A stretch of 64,000 nucleotides of DNA. Origin: Ensifer canadensis (GTDB taxonomy: Bacteria > Pseudomonadota > Alphaproteobacteria > Rhizobiales > Rhizobiaceae). Below the pieces are notes generated by a model. It saw nothing but the letters and a program-made list of their open reading frames with translations, was not told the origin of the DNA and ran no database searches. The stretch spans positions 1,550,001 to 1,614,000 of the forward strand of contig NZ_CP083371.1 of NCBI RefSeq assembly GCF_017488845.2, given 5' to 3'. Positions within the stretch are counted from its first letter, which is position 1; each line of letters begins with the position of its first letter. Below, piece after piece: positions 8,947-17,826 of the stretch. Made by a program: the position numbers and the translations under genes.

Positions 8947-9103
8947 TTGGGGACCGCCTTTCAACTTGTTTGCCGCCCACGGCGGCCGACTGCGCACGAC
9001 TCAAACTGGCCGTCGCGCGCGAACATAATCATCTGACAGCCCTAGGGGAAATCCGTCCATCGGCGCAAATGCAAACCATGCATAGGCCCTGCCGAAATCG
9101 GAA

Positions 9104-9116
9104 TTGGTAGCACCAA
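9104..9116. promoter_or_regulatory. Inverted repeat TTGGT-AGC-ACCAA, candidate operator
   Basis: Perfect 13-base inverted repeat with a three-base centre, beginning with T and ending with A at T-N11-A spacing, the LysR-type core. It lies in the 287-base divergent region between the M19 dipeptidase and the peptide-importer operon, about 118 bases before the binding-protein start. The LysR regulator at 15955 is a plausible partner. The rest of 8947-9233 holds no gene that I can support. Confidence 0.4.
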
Positions 9117-9233
9117 GCCATGTTGTGCTTAATCCGGCCACTAACAAGGGAACACGGTTGGCGGTGAGGTGAACTGCGAAAACCTCACGACGGCCGTTCG
9201 CATGACGTTAAGTCCGAGAAGGGGATATTTCCG

Positions 9234-10832
9234 ATGATTTCCAGACGCAACCTGTTGATCGGCGGCGCTGCCGTGCCGTTTCTGTCCTATGTCAGCCTGG
9301 TTCCGGCCTTCGCCGAAACGCCGAAGGACATTCTGGTTGTCGCTCAGCAGCTCGACAACATGACCAGCCTCGATCCGCATGAGAGCTTCGAGGCAGTCGG
9401 CAGCGAAATCTGCGGCAATATCTACCAGAAGCTCGTTCATCCCAACCTTGATGATGCCAACAAGGTCGACCCGATCCTGGCTGAATCCTGGGAAACCGAT
9501 GCCGACAGCAAGGGGTTCACCTTCAAGCTTCGCGCAGGCGCAACCTTTGCCAGCGGCGCGCCGGTTACGTCAGAAGATGCGGCCTTCTCGCTGCAGCGCG
9601 CCATCAAGATGAACAAAGGCCCGGCCTTCATCATCGCCCAGTTCGGCTTCACGCCGGAGAATGTCGAAGAGCGCATCGTCGCCGTCGATGCTTCGACCCT
9701 ACGCCTGACGCTCGAGGAGCCGGCATCGCTCTCCTTCCTGCTCTACTGCCTCTCGGCCAATGTCGGCAGCATCGTCGAGAAGAAGGCCGCGCTCGAAAAC
9801 GAAGTCGACGGCGACCTCGGCAACGCCTGGCTGCAGAAGAACACCGCCGGTTCGGGCGAGTTCGCGCTGCAGTCCTGGAAGCCGAGCGAGAGCGTCGCGC
9901 TGACGGTCAATCCGAACGGCCCCTACAAGGGCAATATCAAGCGCATCATCCTACGCCACGTTGCCGACCCGTCGTCGCAGCTGCTGATGCTGCAGAAGGG
10001 CGACGCCGACATCGCCCGCAACCTCAGCTCCGAACAGCTGCGCACCCTGCAGGGCGACGAGAACTACGCGCTGGTTCGCAAGGGCGTCGCCTCGCTCGTG
10101 CTGATCTCGCTCAACCAGAAGCAGGCCAACCTCGCAAAGCCTGAAGTCTGGCAGGCGATCAAGCACGCACTTGACTACAAGGGCATGCAGGAAAACATCG
10201 TGCCCCTCACCCACAAGATCCACCAGAGCTTCCTGCCCGAGGGCTATCCGGGCGTCGTCAACGATACGCCGTTTACGAAGGATGTGGCCAGGGCCAAGGC
10301 GCTGATGGCCGAGGCGGGCCTCGAAGGCGGTTTCGACATCGTGATGGATCATTATTCGGCACAGCCCTATCCGGATCTGGCGCAGGCGATCCAGGCAAAC
10401 CTTGCCGAAATCGGCATCCGCGTGCAGCTCCAGGCGGCCGAGAACCGCCAGGTGCTGACCAAGATGCGCGCCCGTGAGCACCAGATGGCGCTCTCGGCCT
10501 GGGGATCGGACTACTTCGACCCGCACGCCAATGCCGACGTCTTCAACATCAACCCCGACAATTCGGATGATGCCAAGTCGCGCCCCTTCCTGTGGCGCTC
10601 ATCCTGGCAGGACGCCGAGATGGCAAAGAAGGCCGAGGCCGCCCGCGACGAGCAGGATCCGGCAAAGCGCATCGCGCTCTACGAGGAGCTGCAGCGCGCC
10701 CATATGGAGCACAGCCCCTTCATCTTCATGCTGCAGACGACGACCACGGCCGCCTGCCGCAAGTCTGTTGCCGGCATCCGGCTCGGCACGCTGTCGGACT
10801 CCCATTCCTATGCAGAGGCGTCCAAGGCTTGA
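9234..10832 (+). CDS. Peptide ABC transporter substrate-binding protein (DppA/OppA family 5)
   Basis: 532 residues. The N terminus MISRRNLLIGGAAVPFLSY carries a twin-arginine motif (SRRNLLIG), so export may be by Tat, followed by cleavage after AFAE-like text. Family-5 hallmarks follow: SLDPHESFEAVGSEICGNIYQKL, AESWETDADSKGFTFKLRAGATFASG and RSSWQDAEMAKKAEAARDE near the end. It is the periplasmic receptor for the four genes that follow. Neighbouring D-aminopeptidase and D-transaminase suggest D-residue-containing peptides as ligands. The ribosome site GAAGGGGAT lies upstream of ATG 9234. Confidence 0.92.
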   Translation: MISRRNLLIGGAAVPFLSYVSLVPAFAETPKDILVVAQQLDNMTSLDPHESFEAVGSEICGNIYQKLVHPNLDDANKVDPILAESWETDADSKGFTFKLRAGATFASGAPVTSEDAAFSLQRAIKMNKGPAFIIAQFGFTPENVEERIVAVDASTLRLTLEEPASLSFLLYCLSANVGSIVEKKAALENEVDGDLGNAWLQKNTAGSGEFALQSWKPSESVALTVNPNGPYKGNIKRIILRHVADPSSQLLMLQKGDADIARNLSSEQLRTLQGDENYALVRKGVASLVLISLNQKQANLAKPEVWQAIKHALDYKGMQENIVPLTHKIHQSFLPEGYPGVVNDTPFTKDVARAKALMAEAGLEGGFDIVMDHYSAQPYPDLAQAIQANLAEIGIRVQLQAAENRQVLTKMRAREHQMALSAWGSDYFDPHANADVFNINPDNSDDAKSRPFLWRSSWQDAEMAKKAEAARDEQDPAKRIALYEELQRAHMEHSPFIFMLQTTTTAACRKSVAGIRLGTLSDSHSYAEASKA

Positions 10833-11842
10833 ACAAGCGTATCCGAAGCTTTTCCGCCACGTTGAGCAGCGTCTTCCTGACGCTGCTCGGCCTGACGATC
10901 GTCACCTTCATGATCGGCCGCGTCATGCCCGTCGACCCGGTGATTGCCGCGGTCGGCGACAACGCCTCCGAGGCGGTGATCACCCGCGCGCGCATCGAAA
11001 TGGGGCTCGACCAGCCGCTGATCGTGCAGTTCTTCCGTTATCTCTGGCAATTGCTGCACGGTGATCTCGGCATGTCGATCCTGACACGCAACCCGGTTGC
11101 GACCGATATCGCCCGGTTCTTCCCGGCTACGCTGGAGCTGGCGACGGCGGCGCTGCTGCTGTCGGCGGCAATCGGCATTCCGCTCGGCGTCTGGGCGGCC
11201 GTCCGGCAGGGCAAGTTCGTCGATCAGGCGATCCGCGTCGTCTGCCTCGCCGGTCATTCCGTTCCGGTGTTCATGCTGTCGCTGATCTCGCTGTTGATCT
11301 TCTACGCGACGCTTGGCGTGGCACCGGGACCCGGCCGCCAGGACGTGATCTTCGACGGCATGATCGATCCGGTCACCGGCCTGTTGACGATCGATACACT
11401 GATCGCCGGCGACTGGGATGCTTTCCGTGACGCCGTGGCGCACATGGCGCAGCCGGTCTGCATTCTCGCCTATTTCAGCATGGCCTACATCACCCGCATG
11501 ACCCGAGCCTTCATGGTCGATGCGCTGAAGGGCGAGTTCGTCATCACCGCGCGCGCCAAGGGTCTCTCCGCATCGACCGTCATCTGGAGCCACGCCTTCC
11601 CGACGGTAGCCGTGCAACTGGTGACAGTCTTGGCGCTGACCTATGCCGGACTTCTCGAAGGCGCCGTCGTTACCGAAACCGTGTTCAGCTGGCCGGGCCT
11701 CGGCCAATACCTGACGGTGTCGCTGATGAACGCCGACATGAACCCCGTGGTCGGAGCGACCCTTTTGATCGGCCTCATCTATGTCGGCCTCAACCTCATC
11801 GCCGACCTTCTCTATCGTGTACTGGATCCCCGCGTCCGATGA
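10829..11842 (+). CDS. Peptide ABC transporter permease (DppB-like)
   Basis: 337 residues from TTG 10829, which overlaps the stop of the receptor gene as TTGA. This start gives the usual DppB beginning with a membrane segment (VFLTLLGLTIVTFMIGRVMPVDP), then the conserved RIEMGLDQPLIVQFFRYL and HGDLGMSI. Six membrane segments are expected; the C-terminal cytoplasmic loop ITARAKGLSASTVIWSHAFP is the ATPase contact. Forms a heterodimer with the next gene. Translation is coupled on both sides by four-base overlaps. Confidence 0.9.
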   Translation: MNKRIRSFSATLSSVFLTLLGLTIVTFMIGRVMPVDPVIAAVGDNASEAVITRARIEMGLDQPLIVQFFRYLWQLLHGDLGMSILTRNPVATDIARFFPATLELATAALLLSAAIGIPLGVWAAVRQGKFVDQAIRVVCLAGHSVPVFMLSLISLLIFYATLGVAPGPGRQDVIFDGMIDPVTGLLTIDTLIAGDWDAFRDAVAHMAQPVCILAYFSMAYITRMTRAFMVDALKGEFVITARAKGLSASTVIWSHAFPTVAVQLVTVLALTYAGLLEGAVVTETVFSWPGLGQYLTVSLMNADMNPVVGATLLIGLIYVGLNLIADLLYRVLDPRVR

Positions 11843-12741
11843 TGCTTACGACCTTTCGAAACTGGGCGCTGGATGAAACGCCCGCCTCCCGCACCCAGGC
11901 CTCCTGGGGTCATCGCTATCGAATCTGGCTGAAGCTCAGGTCCAACCCGCTGGCGATGATCGGGCTGACGATCATCCTCGTCTTTTCGCTGCTTGCCGTG
12001 TTTGCGCCGGTACTGGCGCCGCACGATCCGGCGATCCAGAACCTGGCCAACCGGCTTGCCGCCCCAAGTGCTGCCCATTGGCTCGGCACCGACGAACTCG
12101 GCCGCGACATCTTCTCGCGCATCCTCTTCGGCGGTCGCGTGACGCTCGGCATGGTGGTTTCCGTGGTCGTTCTGGTGGCGCCGATCGGGCTCGCTGTCGG
12201 CTGCATTGCCGGTTATTTCGGCGGCATCGTCGATACGGTGCTGATGCGGGTCACCGACGTGTTTCTCGCCTTCCCGAGGCTCATTCTCGCGCTTGCCTTC
12301 GTCGCGGCGCTGAAGCCGGGCGTCGAAAGCGCCATCCTCGCCATCGCGCTCACAGCCTGGCCGCCCTATGCGCGTCTCGCCCGCGCCGAAACCATGACCG
12401 TGCGCCGCAGCGATTTCATCGCCGCCTGCCGGCTGACCGGTGCATCGCCATGGCGCATCATCATGCGCCATGCAGCGCCGCTCTGCGTGCCGAGCCTGAT
12501 CGTGCGCATCACGCTCGACATGAGCTCGATCATCATCACCGCTGCAAGCCTCGGCTTCCTCGGCATGGGCGCGCAGCCGCCGTCACCGGAGTGGGGCGCG
12601 ATGATTGCCACCGCCAGGCGATTCATCTTCGACCAGTGGTGGGTCGCCACCGTTCCCGGCATCGCGATCTTCCTCGTGTCGCTCGCCTTCAACTTTCTCG
12701 GCGACGGATTGCGCGACGTGCTCGATCCGAAGGGGGACTGA
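11839..12741 (+). CDS. Peptide ABC transporter permease (DppC-like)
   Basis: 300 residues from ATG 11839 (overlap with the previous stop). Contains the N-terminal OppC segment (LRSNPLAMIGLTIILVFSLLAVFAPVLAPHDP), then HWLGTDELGRDIFSRILFGGR, a strong DppC/OppC signature, and the ATPase-contact loop near ARAETMTVRRSDFIAACRLTGAS. It ends NFLGDGLRDVLDPK, as is usual. Second membrane subunit of the peptide importer. Confidence 0.92.
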   Translation: MMLTTFRNWALDETPASRTQASWGHRYRIWLKLRSNPLAMIGLTIILVFSLLAVFAPVLAPHDPAIQNLANRLAAPSAAHWLGTDELGRDIFSRILFGGRVTLGMVVSVVVLVAPIGLAVGCIAGYFGGIVDTVLMRVTDVFLAFPRLILALAFVAALKPGVESAILAIALTAWPPYARLARAETMTVRRSDFIAACRLTGASPWRIIMRHAAPLCVPSLIVRITLDMSSIIITAASLGFLGMGAQPPSPEWGAMIATARRFIFDQWWVATVPGIAIFLVSLAFNFLGDGLRDVLDPKGD

Positions 12742-12745
12742 GACC

Positions 12746-13576
12746 ATGCTGGTTGATATCAAGAACCTCCGCATCGCCTTCGAGAACCGCTCCTCGCGCT
12801 TCGAGGCGGTGCGCGGCATCTCGCTTTCACTCGGCGCAGAGAAACTCGGCATCGTCGGCGAGAGCGGCTCGGGCAAGAGCCTGACGGCACGGGCGCTGAT
12901 GAAGCTGCTGCCCTCCAATGCCGCCATATCAGCCGACCGGCTCTCCCTCGACGGCATCGATTTGCTCTCTGCCTCGGAAAAGCAGATGCGCCAGATCCGT
13001 GGCAAGCGGGCGGGCTTCATCCTGCAGGATCCGAAATATTCGCTCAACCCGGTGATGAACATCGGCCGACAGGTGGCGGAAGCCTGGCGTGCCCACAAGG
13101 GCGGCAGCAAGAGGCAAGCGCTCGAGGCGGCGATCCATCTCCTCGACCAGGTTAAAATCCGCAATCCGCGCGAAGTCGCCGCCGCCTACCCGCACGAAGT
13201 CTCGGGCGGCATGGGCCAGCGGGTGATGATCGCGATGATGCTGGCACCCGATCCGGAGCTGCTGATTGCCGACGAACCGACGAGCGCGCTCGATGCGACC
13301 GTGCAGGCAGAAATCCTGCGGCTGATCGAGGAGCTGGTGTCGGAGCGCAACATGGGCCTCATTCTCATCAGCCACGACCTGCCGCTCGTGTCGCATTTCT
13401 GCGACCGCGTCGCGGTGATGTATTCCGGCCGCGTGATGGAAGAGCTGAAGGCGTCCGAGCTGCTGAACGCCCGCCACCCCTATACCAAGGGGCTTCTCAA
13501 CTGCATGCCTTCCCTCACGCATCCCAGGGACCGGTTGCCTGTTCTCAACCGCGATGCATCGTGGCTCACCGCATGA
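12746..13576 (+). CDS. Peptide ABC transporter ATP-binding protein (DppD-like)
   Basis: 276 residues from ATG 12746. Walker A GESGSGKSL, Q-loop FILQDPKYSLNPVMNIG, signature VSGGMGQR, Walker B LLIADEPTSALD and switch His in LISHDLPL. The C terminus is shorter than in DppD proteins that carry the oligopeptide/dipeptide C-terminal domain with its Fe-S cysteines, and few cysteines are seen. Starts five bases after dppC and overlaps the second ATPase gene by four bases. Confidence 0.9.
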   Translation: MLVDIKNLRIAFENRSSRFEAVRGISLSLGAEKLGIVGESGSGKSLTARALMKLLPSNAAISADRLSLDGIDLLSASEKQMRQIRGKRAGFILQDPKYSLNPVMNIGRQVAEAWRAHKGGSKRQALEAAIHLLDQVKIRNPREVAAAYPHEVSGGMGQRVMIAMMLAPDPELLIADEPTSALDATVQAEILRLIEELVSERNMGLILISHDLPLVSHFCDRVAVMYSGRVMEELKASELLNARHPYTKGLLNCMPSLTHPRDRLPVLNRDASWLTA

Positions 13577-14313
13577 TCGACGTTGAAAATCTCCGCATAA
13601 GATTCGGCGACCGCGAAGTCGTCAAAGGTGTCTCGTTTTCGGTGAAGAAGGGCGACAGCTTCGGCATCGTCGGCGAAAGTGGCTCGGGCAAATCCACGAT
13701 CCTCAGGGCGATGGCCGGGCTCAATGAAAGCTGGGCCGGTCGCATCGCCTTTGGCGGTGAAGCGGCGGCACTGAAGCGCCCACCCGCCTTCTTCCGCCGG
13801 GTGCAGATGGTGTTCCAGGATCCTTATGGCTCGCTGCATCCACGCCAGACAATCGATCGCATTCTCAGCGAATTGCCGCTCGTGCACGGCATGGACAATA
13901 TCGACAAGCGGATCGTTCAGGCGCTGTCCGACGTGGCGCTGCCGCAGGCGGCCCGCTTCCGGTTTCCGCACCAGCTGTCCGGCGGCCAGCGTCAGCGGGT
14001 GGCGATCGCCCGGGCGCTGATTGCCGATCCGCAGGTGTTGCTGCTCGACGAGCCGACGAGTGCGCTCGACGTTTCGGTGCAGGCTGAGATCCTCAACCTA
14101 TTGTCCGATCTTCGCGAAGCGCGAAATCTCACCTACATTCTCGTCAGCCACAACCTGGCGGTGATCGCCCACCTCTGCGGTCAGGTCGGCGTCATGCTGA
14201 ACGGCGAAATGGTGGAGCAACTGAGCGCGCAGGACCTTCGAGCGGGCAAGACACACCATGCCCATACGACGGAGTTGCGTATGCTGAGCGTCGGGCTGGA
14301 AGAACCGGCCTGA
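13573..14313 (+). CDS. Peptide ABC transporter ATP-binding protein (DppF-like)
   Basis: 246 residues from ATG 13573, preferred over GTG 13561 because it makes an ATGA overlap with the previous gene and begins at MIDVENLRIRFGDREV. Walker A GESGSGKST, Q-loop VFQDPYGSLHPRQT, signature LSGGQRQR, Walker B LLLDEPTSALDVS and switch His in LVSHNLAVIAHL. It pairs with the preceding ATPase to power the importer. The ending is short and lacks the C-terminal extension common in OppF. Confidence 0.9.
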   Translation: MIDVENLRIRFGDREVVKGVSFSVKKGDSFGIVGESGSGKSTILRAMAGLNESWAGRIAFGGEAAALKRPPAFFRRVQMVFQDPYGSLHPRQTIDRILSELPLVHGMDNIDKRIVQALSDVALPQAARFRFPHQLSGGQRQRVAIARALIADPQVLLLDEPTSALDVSVQAEILNLLSDLREARNLTYILVSHNLAVIAHLCGQVGVMLNGEMVEQLSAQDLRAGKTHHAHTTELRMLSVGLEEPA

Positions 14314-14352
14314 CTTCGCCCCTTGGTGACAACTAGGACAATGGAAGAAAAC

Positions 14353-15867
14353 ATGCCGGCACATTTCGATTGGCACGCCGCATCCGCCACAGCCGAAGGA
14401 TTCGCCAAGCAGTGGGCGGAGAACGAACCGGGCGGCGCCATCGTCGGTTTCGACGATAGCGGCATCCGCTTTTCGCATGCGCGCGGCGTCGAAAGCCTGG
14501 CAACGTTTGCGCCATTCTCGGCCGAAAGCGTCGTTCGCTATGCCTCGGTCACCAAGCATTTCTTCTGTGCCATGGTGCTTGGCCATGACGACATCATCAA
14601 GCTCGACGACCGGCTTGGGCACCATCTGCCCGAACTCGTCTCGCCGCTTGCCGACGTGACGGTCGGCCAGGCGCTGGATATGAGCGGCGGCCTGCCGGAT
14701 ACGCGCGAATGCCTGTCCCTGCTCGGCCTCTCCGTCTACACGGACACACAGGCCGCACCGCTTCTGGCGTTTCTGGCGCGTCTGCGGCGGCTGAATTTCG
14801 ATGCCGGCAGCGAGGTCTCCTACTCCAACACCGGTTATCGCCTCGTCGAGGCCGCGCTGGAGCGCAAGGGCTTTGCCTTCGACGACTTCATCCAGAACGA
14901 CGTTGCCGGACCGCTCGGCGTCACCTTCAAGGCGCCCGACGTCTGGAACGATCCGGTCGCGAGCCTGGTGCCTGGTTATTGGCACTCTGGCGAGCGCTGG
15001 CAGCTTTCCGCCGCCGGCCTGCATATCTCCGCTTCCGGCAGCCTGACAGGAAGCGCCAATGCGCTCACTGCCTGGTTGCAGGCATTGATGGGCGGGCACG
15101 GTCGTTACGAAGGTTTGCTGGAAAGGTTGCAGACGACCCGTTTCCTGGCGGACGGACGGCCGAGCGGCTACAGCCTTGGCCTGCGCTCGTCGACGCTCGG
15201 TGAACGTAGCTTCGTCGGCCACGGCGGCTCACACCCCGGCTACAAGACTTACTTCCTGCTCGACCCCGAAAGCCGCTCGGGCTTCGTCGTCGTCTCCAAC
15301 CGTGAGGACACCAACGGCAACAAGATCGCGCTCGAAAGCATGGCGGCGCTGACCGGCTTGCCGCTGCCAACACCGGCAGCCGGCATTCCCGACGGCCTCT
15401 ATATCACCGAACAAGGTCCCTGGTGGCTGGAGATCAAGGGCAGCGTCTGCACCTATCTCGATGCCGACGACACGCTTTACGACGACGGCGACGGGTGGGT
15501 TTCCTCGCGCTCGGCCTCGTCGCCGATGCGGCTGCGGCTGGAGGGATCGGCGCTTGTCGGCGAGGCGGGCCATGCGGCGCGGTGGTTCCTGCCCGTCGCG
15601 GGCCAGCACGTTGTGCCGGCGTCTCTCTCCGGAGCGTGGCAGTCCCCTGAAGGGGCAGAGTTCGAGATCCGCGACGGGGCGGTGGTTATGGGTGTTGGCC
15701 CGGTGCGCAACGTCATGCCGCTGACGGCGCTCGGCAACGGTCGCTTCCTGTTCACGCTGCATGACGGCCCCTGGACGAAGCGTGTCTGCCTGCATGCCCT
15801 CGACGATAACCGGGTGGAACTGGTGCTCAACCGCGCGCGGATGATGGAATACCGCCGTCGGCCCTGA
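14353..15867 (+). CDS. Serine beta-lactamase-fold hydrolase, probable D-aminopeptidase (DAP/DmpB type)
   Basis: 504 residues from ATG 14353 (GGAAG seven bases upstream; ATG 14341 is also possible). The catalytic residues of the penicillin-recognising fold are visible: SVTK at residues 65-68, YSN with Tyr157 and HGG at 290-292. Total length and spacing are close to the Ochrobactrum anthropi D-aminopeptidase (Ser62, Lys65, Tyr153, His287 from memory), including about 170 C-terminal residues that correspond to its two beta-barrel domains. That enzyme removes N-terminal D-residues from peptides. No signal peptide, so it acts in the cytoplasm on imported peptides, matching its place 39 bases after the importer. 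A plain esterase of the same fold is the alternative. Confidence 0.82.
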   Translation: MPAHFDWHAASATAEGFAKQWAENEPGGAIVGFDDSGIRFSHARGVESLATFAPFSAESVVRYASVTKHFFCAMVLGHDDIIKLDDRLGHHLPELVSPLADVTVGQALDMSGGLPDTRECLSLLGLSVYTDTQAAPLLAFLARLRRLNFDAGSEVSYSNTGYRLVEAALERKGFAFDDFIQNDVAGPLGVTFKAPDVWNDPVASLVPGYWHSGERWQLSAAGLHISASGSLTGSANALTAWLQALMGGHGRYEGLLERLQTTRFLADGRPSGYSLGLRSSTLGERSFVGHGGSHPGYKTYFLLDPESRSGFVVVSNREDTNGNKIALESMAALTGLPLPTPAAGIPDGLYITEQGPWWLEIKGSVCTYLDADDTLYDDGDGWVSSRSASSPMRLRLEGSALVGEAGHAARWFLPVAGQHVVPASLSGAWQSPEGAEFEIRDGAVVMGVGPVRNVMPLTALGNGRFLFTLHDGPWTKRVCLHALDDNRVELVLNRARMMEYRRRP

Positions 15868-15909
15868 TTTTTCTTGAAGCCTGTCGAACTGTGCCTAAAA
15901 GGGGTCAGG

Positions 15910-15929
15910 TTCCCGCTGCAAGGCGGGAA
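15910..15929. other. Hairpin between D-aminopeptidase and LysR genes
   Basis: Seven-base stem TTCCCGC / GCGGGAA with a six-base loop. No T-run follows. It could be a weak terminator for the peptide operon or part of the LysR gene leader, since the TTG start is 25 bases further on. Confidence 0.3.
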
Positions 15930-15954
15930 ATGACGTTCTTCAGGAGTGCATGCG

Positions 15955-16857
15955 TTGGAAATCAAGTGGCTCGAAGACTTTCTGGCACTGGCGAGCACGC
16001 TCAATTTCTCGAAGGCGGCCGACGAACGGCACGTCACCCAATCCGCCTTCAGCCGCCGGATCAAGCAGCTCGAAGCCTGGGTCGGCGCGAGCCTTGTCGA
16101 CCGCGCCACCTACCCCTCTCGGTTGACCGAGGCGGGCCTGAAATTCGTTCCGGTGGCGCAGGAGACCCTTCAGCACCTCTATCAATCCAGGCGCAACCTG
16201 CAGAAGGAAGAGGGCTCGGACGCCAAGACGATCAAGGTGACCGCGCTCCACACGCTCTCCTTCACCTTCTTTCCCGACTGGATGAACCGCATCAACAGGA
16301 AGGCCGGCCCGGTCTTCTCGCGGCTTCGCCCTGACTCCGGCAGCATGGAGGAGAACCTCAACTCACTGGTCGATGGCTCGTGCGACTTCCTCCTGACCTA
16401 TGCCCACACCCAGGTGCCGCTGCTCCTGGACCCGCAGGCGTTCGAACACCGCTTGCTCGGCCATGAAAAGATCATCCCGGTTTCGGCGCCTATCGAAACC
16501 GGAGCGGCCGCGCACCTGCTGGAGGGCGGTGCAAAGCCCTTCCCTCATATCAGCTACGAGAAGTCGTCATTCTTCGGGCAATTGCTGGGAGAGCTGGTCG
16601 GCGCCGACCTGCCGCCCTTTCAGCGCGTGCATGAGGGCAGCATGTCCGTCGGCCTGAAAGCGATGGCGCAGGCCGGCTGGGGCATTGCCTGGGTGCCGGA
16701 AAGCCTGATGACCGCAGAGCTTTCGTCCGGCACGCTGGTGCGCGCCGCCGATCCCCGTTGGGATATCAGCGTCGAAATCCGGCTCTATCGCGCCAAGGAC
16801 AACCGGCGCCCCGTCGTCGGCCGTATCTGGCAGTCGCAAGAAGCGGCTGCCCTTTGA
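15955..16857 (+). CDS. LysR family transcriptional regulator
   Basis: 300 residues from TTG 15955, which has AGGAG at 15942-15946 and gives the family-typical start EIKWLEDFLALASTLNFSKAA. A GTG at 15946 lies inside that ribosome site. The winged helix-turn-helix is at residues about 1-60 (FSKAADERHVTQSAFSRRIKQLEAWVGASLVDR), followed by a two-lobed effector domain. It resembles the HypT/YjiE-like and D-amino-acid-associated LysR proteins only in general terms. It lies between the D-peptide operon and the D-amino-acid transaminase, so it probably regulates one or both. A T-N11-A inverted repeat at 9104-9116 is a candidate target. Confidence 0.88.
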   Translation: MEIKWLEDFLALASTLNFSKAADERHVTQSAFSRRIKQLEAWVGASLVDRATYPSRLTEAGLKFVPVAQETLQHLYQSRRNLQKEEGSDAKTIKVTALHTLSFTFFPDWMNRINRKAGPVFSRLRPDSGSMEENLNSLVDGSCDFLLTYAHTQVPLLLDPQAFEHRLLGHEKIIPVSAPIETGAAAHLLEGGAKPFPHISYEKSSFFGQLLGELVGADLPPFQRVHEGSMSVGLKAMAQAGWGIAWVPESLMTAELSSGTLVRAADPRWDISVEIRLYRAKDNRRPVVGRIWQSQEAAAL

Positions 16858-16934
16858 GGAAGGTATGAAGCGGTTCCGGTCAGGATTCGCTTCGCACTCC
16901 TGTCCCATCGACTGCCCCTCCCGCTAATCGGCCG

Positions 16935-17801
16935 CTAGATCGCCGTACGGCGGGCATTTTCCAGATAGAGTTCACGCAGCCGCTTGACCATCGGTCCGGG
17001 CACGCCGTCGCCGACAGGCTTTCCGTCGATGCGCGTCACGGAGACGACGAAGTTCGACGCGCTCGTCAGGCATGCCTCGCGGGCGCCCAGCGCCTCATCG
17101 AGCGAAAACGGCCGCTCCTCGATCGTAAGCCCCTGCTCGCGCGCCAGTTCCAGCGCGGCAAGGCGCGTGCAGCCGGGCAACGTCGCACTGCTGTTGCCGC
17201 GGGTAACGATCCTGCCGTCGTCGGTAACGATATAGGCGGTGGAGGACGCGCCTTCGGTCACCAACCCGTCCTCGATCATCCAGGCTTCGTCGCAGCCTTC
17301 GGCCTTGGCGATGCGCTTCGCCATCACCTGCGGCAAGAGACATACGCTCTTGATATCGCGTCGCGCCCAGCGCTGGTCGGCGACCGATTTGACGGAAACA
17401 CCGTTGTCTACCGCTGCGACGTGCTCGAGCGTCTTGACCTGGGTGAAGAGCAGCAGCGTCGGCTTGATCTCTCCTGAAAACAGGAAGTTGCGATCCTCGG
17501 CGCCGCGCGTGAGTTGCAGATAGACCACGCCCTCGACGAGGTTGTTCTCGCGCACCAACCGGCGCTCGATCTCGACGATCTCGGAAACGGGGACCGGAAG
17601 CGGCACGTCGATCTCGCGGGCGGAGCGTTCGAGCCGCGCCATATGCAGCGCGCTGTCGATAAGCTTGCCTTCGAGCACGGCGGTCACTTCATAGATCCCG
17701 TCGCCGAACAGGAAACCGCGGTCGAAGACCGAAAGATGCGCCGCGTGCTCGGAAACGAACTCGCCGTTCAGATAAACGATACGGCCGGTCGGGTTGGACA
17801 T
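16935..17801 (-). CDS. D-amino-acid aminotransferase, class IV PLP enzyme
   Basis: 288 residues from the ATG at 17801. Fold-type IV features: VYLNGEFVSEHAAHLSVFDRGFLFGDGIYEVT at the start, the probable PLP lysine in RRDIKSVCLLPQ, and the cofactor region EAWMIEDGLVTEGASSTAYIV, close to the D-alanine transaminase pattern. It moves the amino group from D-amino acids to 2-oxoglutarate in the cytoplasm, supplying carbon from peptides split by the neighbouring D-peptidases or D-Ala and D-Glu for the wall. A branched-chain or 4-amino-4-deoxychorismate lyase role is less likely given GxxTEGASSTAY. It sits 25 bases after the DmpA-like gene in the same direction, so they form one operon. Confidence 0.88.
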   Translation of the reverse strand: MSNPTGRIVYLNGEFVSEHAAHLSVFDRGFLFGDGIYEVTAVLEGKLIDSALHMARLERSAREIDVPLPVPVSEIVEIERRLVRENNLVEGVVYLQLTRGAEDRNFLFSGEIKPTLLLFTQVKTLEHVAAVDNGVSVKSVADQRWARRDIKSVCLLPQVMAKRIAKAEGCDEAWMIEDGLVTEGASSTAYIVTDDGRIVTRGNSSATLPGCTRLAALELAREQGLTIEERPFSLDEALGAREACLTSASNFVVSVTRIDGKPVGDGVPGPMVKRLRELYLENARRTAI

Positions 17802-17826
17802 GGTAACTCCGTCTGAGGGAAGAGAA

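Noticed and set aside
7948..9036. 362-codon open frame on the + strand
   Set aside because: Antisense to the M19 dipeptidase, which carries the metal-binding motifs.
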